Below are positions 47,056 to 59,919 of a DNA stretch of 64,000 nucleotides, piece by piece. Origin of the DNA: Paroedura picta (lineage: Eukaryota > Chordata > Lepidosauria > Squamata > Gekkonidae). The stretch lies in contig NC_135375.1 in NCBI RefSeq assembly GCF_049243985.1, positions 25,978,490 to 26,042,489 of the forward strand, given 5' to 3'. A program made the position numbers and the translations under genes. Within the stretch, counting starts at the first letter, position 1, and the number at the start of each line of letters is the position of its first letter. A model generated the notes under the pieces. That model was not told the DNA's origin. It saw only the letters and a list, made by a program, of their open reading frames with translations, and did no database searches.

Positions 47056-47452
47056 TAGGGGTGCCAGCTCTCCTAGCAGAGGTGAGGGTCTCCCATCACC
47101 AGGTCCCCCAATGCTAATCAACTGGCTGGCAGAGGGACTTACCATAAGAGAGAGGAAGGCCCAGGCAATGTCACTGGTGACATCACTTCTGGTAGGCATG
47201 GGAAGTGATGTCATCTCACAGGTAATGTCCAGGTAACACTCTGGTATTTGGGCAAAAATCCTATGGTAGAAGCCATTTTTGCCATAAAGCTTTTGACCAA
47301 ATACCAGAGCACCACCAGGACATTGCAGCTTGATGATATCACTTCCTGTGTGAGCCAAAAGTAATGTCTCCATGTTGATTCGCCCTTCCTTTCTCTCCTG
47401 ATAAGTTCCCACCATCCCTCTACCAGTTGCCAGAAGTGACTTGGCAACTCTA
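47056..47452. mobile_element. Fold-back hAT-like element, family C
   Basis: Ends TAGGGGTGCCAGCTC and TTGGCAACTCTA. Flanks TGCAAAAA (47048-47055) and AGCAAAAA (47453-47460) match at 7/8. Internal arms CTCTGGTATTTGG / CCAAATACCAGAG and ACATCACTTC-type blocks make it largely self-complementary. Confidence 0.65.
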
Positions 47453-47499
47453 AGCAAAAAGGTATTCCTAAAAATGTACAGGAAGTCAAATACTTTTAC

Positions 47500-47745
47500 A
47501 TTTGACATTCATGTTGGGAAAAAAAGAGCCATCAAGGTATACTTTATTCATTAATGATTTAGCACAAAAACTGGAACCTATTAATGGTCATCCCCCAAAA
47601 CTTGGTTCCCAGCATATTCCTTTGTTGTTGTATGCCGACGATACTACAATACTCTCATATACAAGGGTCCTGTCTGCCTTTCCTTGCCTTTGGATTCTGC
47701 ACAAGAATATCCAGGAATTGGCTGTTGCCAGTTTTCTTCTATTCT
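47500..47745 (+). repeat. Non-LTR retrotransposon RT fragment (not CR1)
   Basis: The frame 47502-47750 reads PSRYTLFINDLAQKLEPING and later PLLLYADDTTILSYTR. FINDL and YADD are reverse transcriptase blocks. The sequence differs from the CR1 RT at 44600 (FADDTKLGG), so it is another LINE clade, unassigned. The fragment is short and broken. Confidence 0.6.
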
Positions 47746-49439
47746 CCTAGGACGCATTTGGAATTTCCTGGGAAGTCCATCAGGAGAAAGATTTGAATGG
47801 AATCTTCTTTATATTTGTGACAGGATTTCATTATAAAGACCACGTGACTACATGAGCACTTTAATACATGAGGGACTAGGCATTTACATCTTACTGGAAA
47901 TTGAAAGAATTTTTTATTACTGCCTGTAGCTAAAGTGTGGAATCATCCATATACCCGTTTAAATGCTTGTTTTTGTGAAAAACTATTTTTCCTATGAAGG
48001 CCAAACATGCAATACGAGAATCTGTTTTTCATTTCTCAGCCCCTAAATGGGAGCATGGCTACATCTAACTTTGGCTGCTTGATATCTGGTTTTGTTAGAT
48101 GACTCAGCCAGGTGGCCTTCTGGTCTGATTCTCACCTGACCTGCCTTCAGGATCAGCTGAGGTCTTCTGAGCCTTTGTGCCAGATACCTCTAAAACAAGG
48201 AATTTGGGAACAAACATCCTCCACGATGTGCCTGTCTGAGAACTAGAAGCTCAGAATCAATGTGCAAAAGGGAGAAGAAGGGGGGGGGGAAGAGCCCTTT
48301 CTGAGTTGCTAATGAAAAGTACACTGTCAAAGAAAGCCCCACGCTGAGTAATTCTGTGCCTAGGCCGGGACGAAGTGCTGACTCACTCAAACGAGCTGGA
48401 ATCTATAAACAGGAAACTGGAGCTGAGACGACAGACCTTTAGTCACTGGAGCAAACTTCCCAGCACTTTTTAAAGGGTTTCTGCACAGGAAGGAGCACCC
48501 TTCAAGCTTTTTCCAATGGGGGCCTTTTGGGGAGCAGCAGTGTCTTTCGACAGGGGTGGGGAAAGCGGTGGTGGTTTTCAACAAACGTTTTCTGTGCTGT
48601 CCTCTTCTTTGAAAAAGCCCTTGAAAGTGGGGAGAGAAGTCTGTTTGTTACAAAGGAAGGCTGGAAGAAATGTAACATGTAGTCTGACTCTGAATCTGGA
48701 TGAGGTCTCTTGTATTTAGTGTCCAAACAATGCTAATGACTGCTGTATCACCACCCTTCCCTCCCCCCAACATGCTGACCCTCTCCTACCATCTGCTAGA
48801 AGTCTCATAATATAGGCAATGCTAACAGCCCTTGCTATCACTCCCTGGAGACACTCAGCAGCCTGCAGGATTTATCCTGTTTATGGTTCTTCTCACTGAG
48901 TCTCCTCCTACCGAGACTGTAACGAAACCGCACTTAATTGCTTAGGTTCCTAACCTCCCTTGTTGCACAAAACATTTTTCTGTTCTAGAAGGCTCAATTA
49001 TTATATCAGAGATATAATGTAGAATTCTTGGGACATTCAGACACATACACATTTTCAAAAAATTGTCAGTTTGGAAATCTAATTTACCCAAAATTTAAAA
49101 AATAGACATCTGGAATGTTTTAATAGATACTTCCAGCAACACAAGACCACTGGTATCAAGAGTTAGAATTTTTCTCTTAAGATTCAATCTATCGTCTGGT
49201 TAGTGTGAGTAATAAATTGTTTGGGGGGTTGCTTCACATTCTTCCAATCTGTGTAGGGTGTTTTTAAAGAAAAAAAATTTGTTGCACAATCTGTTTTCTG
49301 AGAATGAACTGCAGCAACTGAAATGTTTTCTGGGCAATATCTGCCATCACTCATGTTGACCTTGCTATTGTGCCTGTGGGACTTCTTTGCTGATTTAAAT
49401 ATTTATACCCCACCTTTCCTTTTGGCTTCAGGCAGTATA

Positions 49440-49733
49440 TGCAGGTCAAAAGAAATTCCATCTAAACATCCGGAAGAAGTTCCTGACAGTCAGAGCGGTT
49501 TCTCAGTGGAACAGGCTTCCTCGGGAGGTGGTGGGTTCTCCATCTTTGGAAATTTTAAACAGAGGCTGGATAGCCATCTGATGGAGAGGCTGATTCTGTG
49601 AAGGCTCAAGGGGGTGGCAGGTTACAGTAGATGAGCGATAGGGATGTGAGTGTCCTGCATAGTGCAGGGGGTTGGACTAGATGAGCCATGAGGTCCCTTC
49701 CAACTCTATTATTCTATGATTCTAAGATTCTAA
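49440..49733 (+). repeat. CR1 LINE 3' end
   Basis: CCGGAAGAAGTTCCTGACAG, GGGTTCTCCATCTTTGGA, GGGTTGGACTAGATGAGCC and ATTCTATGATTCTAAGATTC tail. Confidence 0.85.
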
Positions 49734-49744
49734 TGGAAAACATC

Positions 49745-49990
49745 ACAGGTTAAAAGAAAACAAAACCCTCAACAAGCTCCTCCCTCCAAAGGTTCCTGCC
49801 GTTCGTATTGAGTCATACATCCCAGCAGACAAACAAGACTTGCGATGCCTCCTGAAAAGGATCCCTTCAGGATGCCTGCCCCACAGAGTGGGGGCCAAGG
49901 CCGGAAAGACCCTGGCACTGATCACTGCCAGGTGAGCCAGTAGGTGGCAGCCTGAAGACTGTATTTTGCCAGTGTGAGGTTGGATCATGG
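49745..49990 (-). repeat. L2-like LINE fragment
   Basis: GGGGGCCAAGGCCGGAAAGA CCCTGGCACTGATCACTG parallels 34270-34330 in the L2-like copy at 33905. Confidence 0.5.
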
Positions 49991-50022
49991 TTTCAACTGT
50001 GAAAAGAAGAGGGGGTCTACAG

Positions 50023-50511
50023 CAGCCCTTCTCACCTTTTCTTTTCCCATTGAGAAACCCCCTGAAACATACCTCAAGAAAACAGAAGTGGTAAGATGAT
50101 GAAGATGATGATGATTATATTAGATTTATTTCCTGCCACTCCCTGATTGGCTCATGGCGGGTTACATGTCATAAAATCCCCACTCAAACCTCCAGTTAAA
50201 AACATAATCCCCAACATGGCGGAAAACCCCTCCCCACCCTCTGCTATTAGATGTGCAGAATATGATTGGGAAGCATAGGTGTGTACACACCCACCTGCAG
50301 CCCCTCCCCTTACCACTCCCTCCAGGCCCATCTTTGGACATTTTGTGAAAGGGGGGGGGTGTAACATGGCCAACATGGCCATATATACCAATAAACGTGG
50401 AACATTTTTTAAAAATATATAAAACTCAATTAACTCCTATCCATTCAGGAAAACCTTCCTGAGCTGTCAAGGACCCCCAAGGTTTCACAAAACCCTGGTT
50501 GAGAAAGCCTG
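50023..50511. mobile_element. hAT-like element, family B, with nested L2 tail
   Basis: Ends CAGCCCTTCTCACC and GGTTGAGAAAGCCTG. Exact 8-bp duplication GTCTACAG at 50015-50022 and 50512-50519. An L2-like tail (- strand, about 50120-50220) interrupts it. Confidence 0.85.
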
Positions 50512-52229
50512 GTCTACAGAAGTTGTGTCCCAATCTTCCACCAGTAGTTGACCAGACTGCTTTAGAAATATACTGCATAGCAAGCACACAATCATGCCTC
50601 CCCCTAGTTGCTAGCCAGCCATCCTGATCTACAGGACGAATCTGTGTGCAGAAACCCGCTTCTGAGTATGCATGCGCCTCTGGGTGTGGAACCCACATAT
50701 GCAGCACAAGCCCAGTTGAACTCAATGTGTCTTGTGATGCAAATGGAGATGCAGACCTCCAGACCAGTTTTTTCCAGCCTGTGAAGTGGGACCCAAATGT
50801 GGATCATGAAGCCTCTGAAAGTGGGTGGTGGACCCTACAGCTGCCCCTGCCCTTTTCATTTCTCCCTTTTGAATTTTGGAACCCAAAATCTGATCCTAGA
50901 AACAGTATCTTTTATGTCACACCTTAGTTGTTGTTGTTTTTATCCTCACTACAAATACACATTGATCCAGTAAAATGCATTCTGATGGTTTCTAGAGGGG
51001 TTTCTTAGAATCTTAGGGGGGGTTATGGAGAAGGAAAGGATGGTCAGAGAATGGAACATAACCTCCACATGCAAAGGCATCATATGTCAGAATGCTACTT
51101 GCCTGGGGTATAGTTGGGGCAGCTGCCCCCTCCGCGCTATGTTTTTGGGTTCTCAAAAACATCTGGTTAACCATTGTAAAAAATGGAATGCCGAACTAGA
51201 AAGGTGCCATGGTCATGGTGCCAAACCCCACCCCACCTTTGGGTCAACCTTGGATGGTGCACCATACCAAGTAAATGTAAACTTGTGAGTCACTATACTG
51301 TAAACATTGAGAACTGCTGGGAAACGTTTCAACTGCTTGTGCATGACTAGAGGTGGATTGGGGCCAACATGTGCTTCAGGCTCAGCAACTGCAGCGCTGC
51401 CCAAGTTACTTTGGGGGGAACTGTCTCCGGAAGCCAGACTCCTAAAAATATAATCTGGCAGAGTGATCTGGTGCTTCCAACAGACTGAGCGGCTGAATTA
51501 TTCCTTGTGAATAATTTATCCAATCAATATGAGCACTTTTTCACCAGCTAAATGATTAATTCCTTACGATATCGTCTTCATTGTTCAGCCTGCTCATGCT
51601 TTTGAGAAGGCTGCATGTTCAGTCTTGCAGTTCTATCTGTGGGGTGTCCGAAAGAAGCACAGCATGTTTCCCTCGCAGCACTCGGGCTACATTTATTTTG
51701 CTTCCTTGTTTTGTTTGTTATGTTTTTAGAACTGACACAGGGAGAAACAACTAAAAGGCTTATTCACTGCGAGAAAAAGAGAACAAGATCATGAATATTA
51801 CCTCCCCAGACATTAGGTCATGAATGTTCACGCTGTCCACATATAAACAAAGAGTAGAGGCAGGAAGAAATCTACTTCCTTCTGTAGTCTCTTATGTTAA
51901 GTGAAACCAAGGCTCCCCCCCCCCCGCCCCCGGTTTTGCCCTTGCATTATTCTATGTCCTAATTCAATTCTTCATCATTTAAAAATCTGTATGCTTTAAG
52001 CAGACACAGGTACAAGGTGATACCTGAGCTACTTAAGTTCTTCTTGTTGTTTAGTCTTGTGGTGGTGATGTTCTGTACGATAAGAGGGTCGAGGAATACC
52101 TGCTGTGCAAGTCTATGCCTTGCTGTGATATGATTGATCAACACCTTGTGGAACCTTTTAGGAGGAACAGTGCTAAAATGACTTCACTGCCTCCCAAATC
52201 ATCATCAGGCATGGAAATGGTCATATTGG

Positions 52230-52492
52230 TGGGGCCGACTGAGCCATAACACCTACAGGTGCCCCCCAGACTGAGGGAATGAACCGACTGAGGGATAGTC
52301 AAGTTATTGTTGAAGTGCCGTTCTAATTGTTCCAGTTGATATGTTGTTGTTATTGTTATATTGTTATATTGATTTTTGATATTGAATTTGATAGTGTTCT
52401 ATGTGAATGTTCAAAAATGTTTTATGTAAACCGCCCAGAGCCGTAGGGAAGGGCGGTATAAAAATATAAATATAAATAAATAAATAAATATC
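52230..52492 (+). repeat. L2-like LINE 3' end
   Basis: GTAAACCGCCCAGAGCCGTA, GGGCGGTATAAAAATATAA and (AAAT)n tail. Confidence 0.75.
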
Positions 52493-52867
52493 AGTCCCTA
52501 AGACTGGCTGCCAGTAAGAAGACTGGTTAGGCCCAGGGCTTATTTATCCATGTAGCATGTGCTACAGGCCCTGTGCTTTCAGAGGCTCTGTACAATGCCT
52601 CCTCCCCCCATGGGTCATGGCTGTAGGTTCTCACCTCTCCCTTTCCCCCTCTTTAAGGACACTCAGAGGGACACCTCTTTCCACCTCTTTCCACCATGCA
52701 CCCAACACAGCCCTTTGGGGACTAAACTAGTTCAGAATGTAGAGCTGTGTACCATTTGCAAAACTTCCTATCTGTAGGAAACTAGCACAACAGGAAGAAG
52801 GGCGACTTTTCTTCCCTAGTAGATACAACAACTGATTCACCACAAACAACTGTTTAGCAACACCTAA

Positions 52868-52985
52868 CCCCTTCAGTTCCTGGCATCTCCAGTTGAAAGC
52901 TCTGAGACTCTGGAGAGCTGATGTAAGTCTTGGTAGACTACTGACTTCGATGGACCAATGATCTGACTCAGAATGCGGTGTGTTT
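52868..52985 (+). repeat. tRNA-derived SINE, second family, 3' part
   Basis: CCTGGCATCTCCAGTTGAAA, CTGACTTCGATGGACCAATG, ATCTGACTCAGAATG. Confidence 0.65.
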
Positions 52986-53169
52986 GAGACACTTTGAAAT
53001 ATATAACTCTATACCGGGAACCCGCACTGAAGTGGAACATGGACTGGGAAACTTACTATGCATGACCCTACTTCACAAAATGAGTTGTATTAAGTAGAAT
53101 GGGCTGTCACTGGGATGTTGATATCTGCTGCAAATGTCACCGATAGACTATGCAACAGTGGGTCTAAAG

Positions 53170-53310
53170 CAGTGGTTCTCAACCTTCCTAATGCCGCGAC
53201 CCCCTTTGGGTTGCCTAGGCCACTGCTGCTGCAGTGGAAGTGGTGGCGGCACGGTGGCGGTGACGATCCCTGGGGAAAGGGTTAATCGACTCCCTTGGGG
53301 TTGCTATTCA
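53170..53310 (+). mobile_element. SPIN-like hAT fragment or deletion derivative
   Basis: Left end CAGTGGTTCTCAACCTTCCT AATGCCGCGACC. Near 53277 AAAGGGTTAATCGACTCCC resembles the inner right end. No target duplication found. Confidence 0.55.
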
Positions 53311-55009
53311 TTGTATGGTGGATCTATTTATACAGCACATGAAATGTAATTCTGGGCGATCTCCTGTTCCAAGCCTGGAGGCTGGCATGCCACCAAGAGG
53401 TGGACCCAAAGGCATTCTTCCATTCATAGGAGGAGCCTTCTGTCTGTGGTTCTTTCTCTGAAGCCATGGCCACCTTTAACTCTGCCCTGTGATTAGGCTG
53501 CAACCTTAAATTCCCATTAAGTATCTTTAGCTGGAATATTTTAGAGCATTTGACTTTCTTCATCTGCCCTGTACTATTTAGTTAAGGTCGAACAGTAGAC
53601 CCATGCCATCAGCAACAGAAGAAGAACCGTGATGTCATGGTTGTGATTAAGATGCATTAATTAAGCCACTCGTGAGCAATGTGGCCCAAGGGAAACAATA
53701 TTTAATCTCCTGGAAAACCATCATAACGCACCTGTATAAATGGATGTGATACTGTCACCCGTGATATAGGCGTGCCACATGACAAGACTCACACAAATAG
53801 TACAGGAAAAGACACGTTTATTTCCTGGAACTCTCATGGGGCCATTCTCATTACATTCCCATTTGCTGATTAATCCATTATCTGCACTCAGGTTTAATCA
53901 AGACTGTGCAGTACACCCAGTTTTAAGCATTAGATAAATTGGAAAGGCAATTACAGTGGTGCTATTGAGACATAAATAGCTCTTCTGGCGGCATTTGTGT
54001 GCAATATACTGGCGAGGCCTTCAACAGTTTTTAGAAATGCTCCCCTTCTAATTCCAAGCACTTATTCCAAAAAGAGGCTATTCTGTTCCATTTCAGTTCC
54101 ATTAAACATCATCTGATTGCAATAGGAGCCATCTCTCACTTTGCCCCGCAGGATCCTGACCTTAACATATGCTGAAAACTGCAGCATCTCCTCTTGCAAA
54201 CGAAACAGAGATGGAAAGAATGGGAGGGAAAATGAACTGAGAATAAAAATGAGGAAATGTAGTTACACCTACTTGGACTTTGCTACAGTTCTCTACCAGG
54301 AAATAGCTACCCAGAAAATCGCATTGCTGTAATGGGAAAATCCAGCCCGCTGAATGAAATCAAAACAGTGGAAAACTCAAAATACAGTCATAGCTAACTC
54401 TGGGGGCATGCATGTGGAATGTTTTGAGAAGAGTTTTCCACTTGCATTATGCTGCTTGGTGGTATAATTGCTCTGGAGCCAGACTACGCAATAGAGTGCA
54501 TGATTTCTTTTCCTGCATTGTGACCAAAGTTTGTTCCGGGGGGCGGAGGGGGAATTACGTTATATCTCCAACGTTTAGAGAGCCTCTTCCACATTAAAGC
54601 TGATGCTTTATTTAGGATAATTATTTATTTAGGATATCTCTAGGCTGCCGCTTCTGAGTCCTGCTTTAGAATCATTAGTGCTGTGAATATTTTGAGTTCT
54701 GAATCAGCATAGAAATATCACATAATTTCCAAATGATGCTTTTCAAGTCTCTGATTATTTGTAGAAAACCTTCCCAAGGTATTGCAAACTAAGCTTTATT
54801 CGGAATACAGAATCCTGCTGACTCATACTAAGGATCTCGGTAGTTCCAGTATCCTGCTTCCAACTGTGGTCAACCGGATATTTCAGGAAAGCCAACAAAA
54901 GAAGGCATGGGGACAACATCTCTCCTGTAATATTTTGTTCATGTATTCTTCACCTTTATACCACAACCTTTCTCCAAGAAGCCCTGGATTGCATAGTATT
55001 TGGTCTCTA

Positions 55010-55165
55010 CCAGGCTTTCTCAACCAGAGTTTCACAAAACCCTGGGGTCTCTTGACAGCCCTGGAAGGGTTTCCAGAATGGTTGGGAGTTAATTTTTAAT
55101 ATAATTTTAAAATGTGTTAAACATGTATCTGGTGATATGACCGTATATGGTCCTGTCAACTCACT
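55010..55165. mobile_element. Truncated hAT-like element, family B
   Basis: Starts CAGGCTTTCTCAACCAGAG, the same end as the other family B copies in inverse orientation. The sequence stays similar to about 55165, after which the match is lost. Confidence 0.65.
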
Positions 55166-58100
55166 CACCGCCACCACCGTTCATGAGTTGCCACCACCAT
55201 GGTTGTGTGTGGGCCAGGAAATAGAATCAAAAGTCTGGTCTTCCTACTTCAACTGCCCAACCTAAAAGTTAACATCTACTACCAATGATATAGATATACT
55301 TTAAGTGTCCACTGCTGCAGCAAGCAGGTGGCTGCGGAGGACACAGTGGTGGCATGGGTTCCCCTGCAGCCTGTGGGGGTGCAGGCAGCCCCTTCCATGG
55401 TCACTTCCATGGCAGACTTCCATTACATCTCCAAGGGCAAGGGTGCTGCTAAAGACATTTTCATATCAATCAATCAATAAGAACCACAGTCTTCTGTGTT
55501 GGTCTCAGGACTGGCGGGAAATAAATTTTAATAATAATAATATTACAAATGTATTCTCCATTTTGCAGTCTGTTTCTCCACCCCTCTGGAAACTCAACGC
55601 AGTTATTTTACATGCCCCAATCTGGGGAGCAGTATTTAGAATGGGTTGTGAGGCTGAACCTTGGTGAGTCCTAACTCTGTTCTGGGCTATAGAACAAAGT
55701 CTTGAAAGTTCACAGGGGTCTTTCTCTTCTCAGCAAGAATACTTTCCAGAAGAATGGCAAAGTTTTCCGGTTGGAAGGAGTCCATGGTTACAAGAGTTAT
55801 TTCCGAGCTTCATGGGGAAAACTGAGCAACCCTTCAGCAAAACCCTGCAAGTGACTATAATTAGACCATGGCCAATTTGCTATTTTAGATGTCTGACAAA
55901 TATTGGCCTATAAGAACGTTTTTGGGGTATTACGGCACTTTTGAGAGACCACATCCCAACCAAAATGAGTAGCTACTGGATGTAGCTGGTGGCCAGAGAC
56001 AGAGAGAAGGGTGTAAGAAGACTGAAATGAAACCTTCAGTAAAACCGATAAAAGGGAAGGATGGAGCACTTGAAGGAGCACCATTAGTGAGAAAAAAATG
56101 GTAAGAACCAGTAAAACAGGTAAAGCTTTTTCTTAAAAAAAGGAGGACGAATGATGAAATCTGTTTGGCAAAGGGGGAATAATAACCATGAAAATTATGC
56201 TGCATTCAGCCATGACTGCAAAGATTCCACACAAAACATCCCAGAGTATTTCAAACATTTACCTATAAATAGCTTTCTCCGTCAGGTGAACCCCTTCAAA
56301 CCTATCAAAAATTTTCCTAAATTCAGCGACGCAATGGAGAGGTTTGGCATAGAAGGATAAGAAATTGTTTTTAATACACATAGGCTGTTTGTTTTTCCAT
56401 GAGCTTTCCATTCAGCAGCTACCTTAAATGGTATTTTAGGATATTTAAAATGACTTAAAGATTGGCTAGGAGAAGATGAGTGAAAAAAATACAGCACCCT
56501 CATCAACGTTTTGTATATTTTCAATCTACAGTTCCTTGAAGATTTTTTTAAATGACGGTTAACTGAAAAATCCATAAAAGCTGAAATAAGACGTCTTGTT
56601 TGCACTTGTTTTGTACCCATTTTGAGATGTACTTTCATAGTGTGCACACATCTAGTCTGTAGAAAGAAGGGTTTGTTAAGAGAAATAACTGTGGTGAGAT
56701 GGAGCCAGAACCAATTTACTAGCTACACTACTCACACATCACTGGTGTTTTCTGAATATAATCAGGTGTCCAGATGGTATCTGAGTTTTTTTCTGGGATA
56801 CTGGGGAATACAGTAGTGGGGATACAATAACTGAGATTATTAGGAGCCAGAGTTTTAAGGCTACCAGAACTGTTTTCCCACACACACCCTTTTCCTGTGT
56901 CTGTTTCTTCCCAGGACTTGGCATCAGGCTGTCATGCTGATTTGGCTTTGATTCTGTCCTTTTAAGTTGGTTTTGTTGATCTTGCAACATCATATTCTTT
57001 GCACCAGGTTGCTTCTTTTGCATTTGCAGTGGATTTTTGGTTGTTACATTGCCTTTGATTCTTGGGTTGTATATTGGCTCAGAATCTCTGATTTTTACAT
57101 TTGTTGGGCTTGCAACTATTCTTTTTGGCTGTGCTGAGTCTCTGGTTTGACACTTGGATGGATTCTTGGCTTGTACATTTGTTGTGTTAGGTTTGCCACA
57201 TTATCCTGCATTTTTGCCAGGATTCCCTGGTTCTGCATTGGCTCTTTGGGCTTGTTGTTTCTGTCTGCCTTTAGAGACCAGGGTTTGCTTTGCTTGCTTT
57301 TGTGTCTTTGGCTTTTGTGTCTTTGGCTACCTTGGATAAAGCATGGAATCCCCTCCATAGCAAGCAATGGAGGATGGCTGGGGGACTGTAGAATTGAACC
57401 TCATAGGCCAATTCACTTGAAATTTGGGAACTTGCAGATCTTCTGCAATTTTGGGGCAATTTGTTCAATTGGGAATGGTGGAGCCAAATAATATCAAAAT
57501 CCCCTGCTCTCCCCCCCAAAGAAAAATAACAACCCAGATCTTAATTCCATACTGGTATTTGGAACCTGGAAAACCTGGGAGTGACTCTAGCTGAAATCCA
57601 TTATTATATAAATCTTACACATAAACAGGATGAGCATCAGCTATCTATGCAGTTTATCTGGATCCAGACCTTTTTGAACCTCAAAATACAAAAAAGGGGG
57701 TATTTCATTGTCTCAGATCTGCTATAGATCTCTTGTTATCCTGAAACTGAGCACTTCCATAGTTACAGGGGAGAAAGGTATGCCTAGTAAATAATTTCCA
57801 ATATGGAACTTGTTATAACATAGAGTGAGGAATCTTGTCCCTCTTAAAGACAAGTAGATTTGTTGCTGCATAAGCTTTCATGGATGCATGAAGCATGACC
57901 TCAGTTGGCAGCAATAAATGCAAACATTTGCATAGAGGGGGAAAATAGTGTGGTGGGGTCAAAGGGCAATGCAATGCAAGATGAGAATCACCTTTTATTG
58001 CTTTTGTGACTTATCACTGTTTTTATGTTCTGTTCAACTGAACTATGCATGGAAGGCTGTCCATAATGTTAGCTCTAAGCCAAGAAAATTTTGGTCAGAA

Positions 58101-58867
58101 TCTGTAAGGCTTCAAGGTATCTCAAAACTATTTTAGTTTTTGTTTATAAATACCCTCTTGGAACAATTCATTTATGAGTCCACAGTTCACAGATACAATG
58201 AGATCTGATGCCCTATTGGTGAGGTCATATTTAAAAATGCAAAGCAAAAGAGGGAGATACACACAGGCACACACACAGGCTTACAACTGTCCTTGCAAAC
58301 CTTGGCACATGTATTTCTTTTTGTTGGACATGTTTCTGGTCAGAGCAATATGTTCCAGTAAGGCAAGGTGCATTATTGTTTCAGCCTTCATTGATAAGAA
58401 AATATCCCAAGAGAAATCTATAACAGCATCTGACATCTGTCACCGATTGACCACCAGCAGCAATGTCATCTGGATCTTCCCTATGAACCTACAAGAAATA
58501 GCTACATCCTGTTTCCAAATTCAGTTTCTGGGTGACAATAACTTTTTAAAAAACCAAGTAAGACTCTTGGAAGACAAAATTATATTTTGCCTCTCCATAC
58601 AATGTGAGGAATATGCATTATCAGTTCTCCCTCCCAATGCTATGTTCTTTACTTAAAAGCAGCTGGCCACATCTCTAATTTAGATCATATCAGAATAGAA
58701 ATGATGCAGAAAGGGTTGTTTAATCCTTCCCCTCATTTGATCTAATAAGCTTCTGGGCGAGGAGAGAATTGGAATAGATAAATATCCCCTCACCCAGAAC
58801 TTTAGCTTTCCTTAGTGACAATTTCTACCAGTGGCAACTACCAGTGATGGCTCAGAATGGAATCTCT

Positions 58868-59765
58868 GGGCCTTTTCGCACGGGGATCTTTGTTGCAAAT
58901 TGTTTGCGGAATGAAAAATCGCCATTTAAAATAGTGGAATTCGTCGTTATGCATACCTGCCTTTGTAGTGGAATCAGTTGCGTTTTTTAGCGTTTCCCAC
59001 AGGCTTCCGGTCTCGGCAGAAATCGCTAGAAAGGAAGCGCTATTGCCAAGCTCGTCCCGCCCCTGGCCATCAAGCAGCCAATGGGCAGCCGTTAGCATGC
59101 TCCCAAACTGCCCCTTTCCCTTTAAGAAAGGTTTAAAAAAAAAAAAAAACAGACCCATAGCAACGAATCTAGGTAGATTCGTTGCTACGGAGAGACCCAT
59201 CCAGCTGCCTAATGTGAGCTGTCATTTGATTGTATGATCGTTGGCACGCTGCCTCGAGTGATAAAAAAAAAATCCCCCCCCCTCTCACGGGCCCGATTTT
59301 CGGCTGAATTTATGTGTAAAAAATAAAGGGACTTTATTTCAGCAAACGGGCTTTTATGTGGTTTGTGCTTAGTGACTAAAGGTGAAGGACTGAAGCCAGG
59401 GAAGCCTCTAAACAGAAAGAGGCTCGCTGGTGCGTTTATCCCCGCTCGCTCGGAGAAAAAAAAATGGCGATCGCTTCGCCGGAAGTTTGGAGGAGAGAGC
59501 CAGGGGGAGGGACTTTGAAGAACCAGCAACAATGGTAACGCACAGGTCTTTAGCGCTACTGTTGCAGATTGGTTGCAGGAGTGTATCGCTATCCGGAGGG
59601 TGAATCCACTTTTCTGGATTCCCCTGAAAGCGCTACAACGAAGCGCTTTTTGCGGGTCGGTTTCAGGATTGTTGCAGATTGTCTACGACGTCGTGGGTTA
59701 TGGCAAATTAGTAGCGTTTCCAATTAGCAACCATTGTGCTATTTTGAAGCCGTGCGAAATGGCCC
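58868..59765. mobile_element. Harbinger-like non-autonomous element, 898 bp
   Basis: TIRs GGGCCTTTTCGCACGG and CCGTGCGAAATGGCCC, with 3-bp duplication TCT (58865-58867, 59766-59768). It has no transposase frame. An internal perfect hairpin lies at about 59157-59188 (TAGCAACGAATCTA and inverse), and the interior is CpG-rich. Confidence 0.75.
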
Positions 59766-59831
59766 TCTGTATTCAAAGGAATGGTGGGGGATCAGCAGAT
59801 CTAGCCAGAGGCAACTAGCAATTCCATCTGT

Positions 59832-59880
59832 AGGGGAGGGGCTGCACTCATTGGTAGAGCATCTACTGAGCCTTACAGAG
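59832..59880 (+). repeat. SINE head and L2 tail, left of solo LTR
   Basis: GGGGCTGCACTCATTGGTAG AGCATCT is the head of a second-family SINE. The sequence then switches to an L2-like tail (CAGAGGGCAATATACAAATG, AATAAATAAAT). The SINE resumes at about 60258. Confidence 0.55.
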
Positions 59881-59919
59881 GGCAATATACAAATGTAATA
59901 AATAAATACTTAAGAGACT

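Larger units (their letters stand above)
45663..58864. other. Downstream gene-poor region, part 2
   Basis: Unique-looking stretches are 45663-47047 (with a short GAAGGA tandem at 46076-46105), 47746-49439, 50520-52229, 52493-52867, 53311-55009, 55166-56974 and 57366-58864. No gene is supported. Two frames worth noting are discussed as findings (56975-57367 and 58174-58656). Confidence 0.75.

Noticed and set aside
46972-47508. 178-codon - strand frame
   Set aside because: It overlaps the fold-back hAT-like element 47056-47452 and has no protein similarity I recognise.
48175-48480. Possible promoter with AP-1-like TGACTCAC site and poly-G run
   Set aside because: An isolated short motif with no adjacent gene or CpG enrichment.
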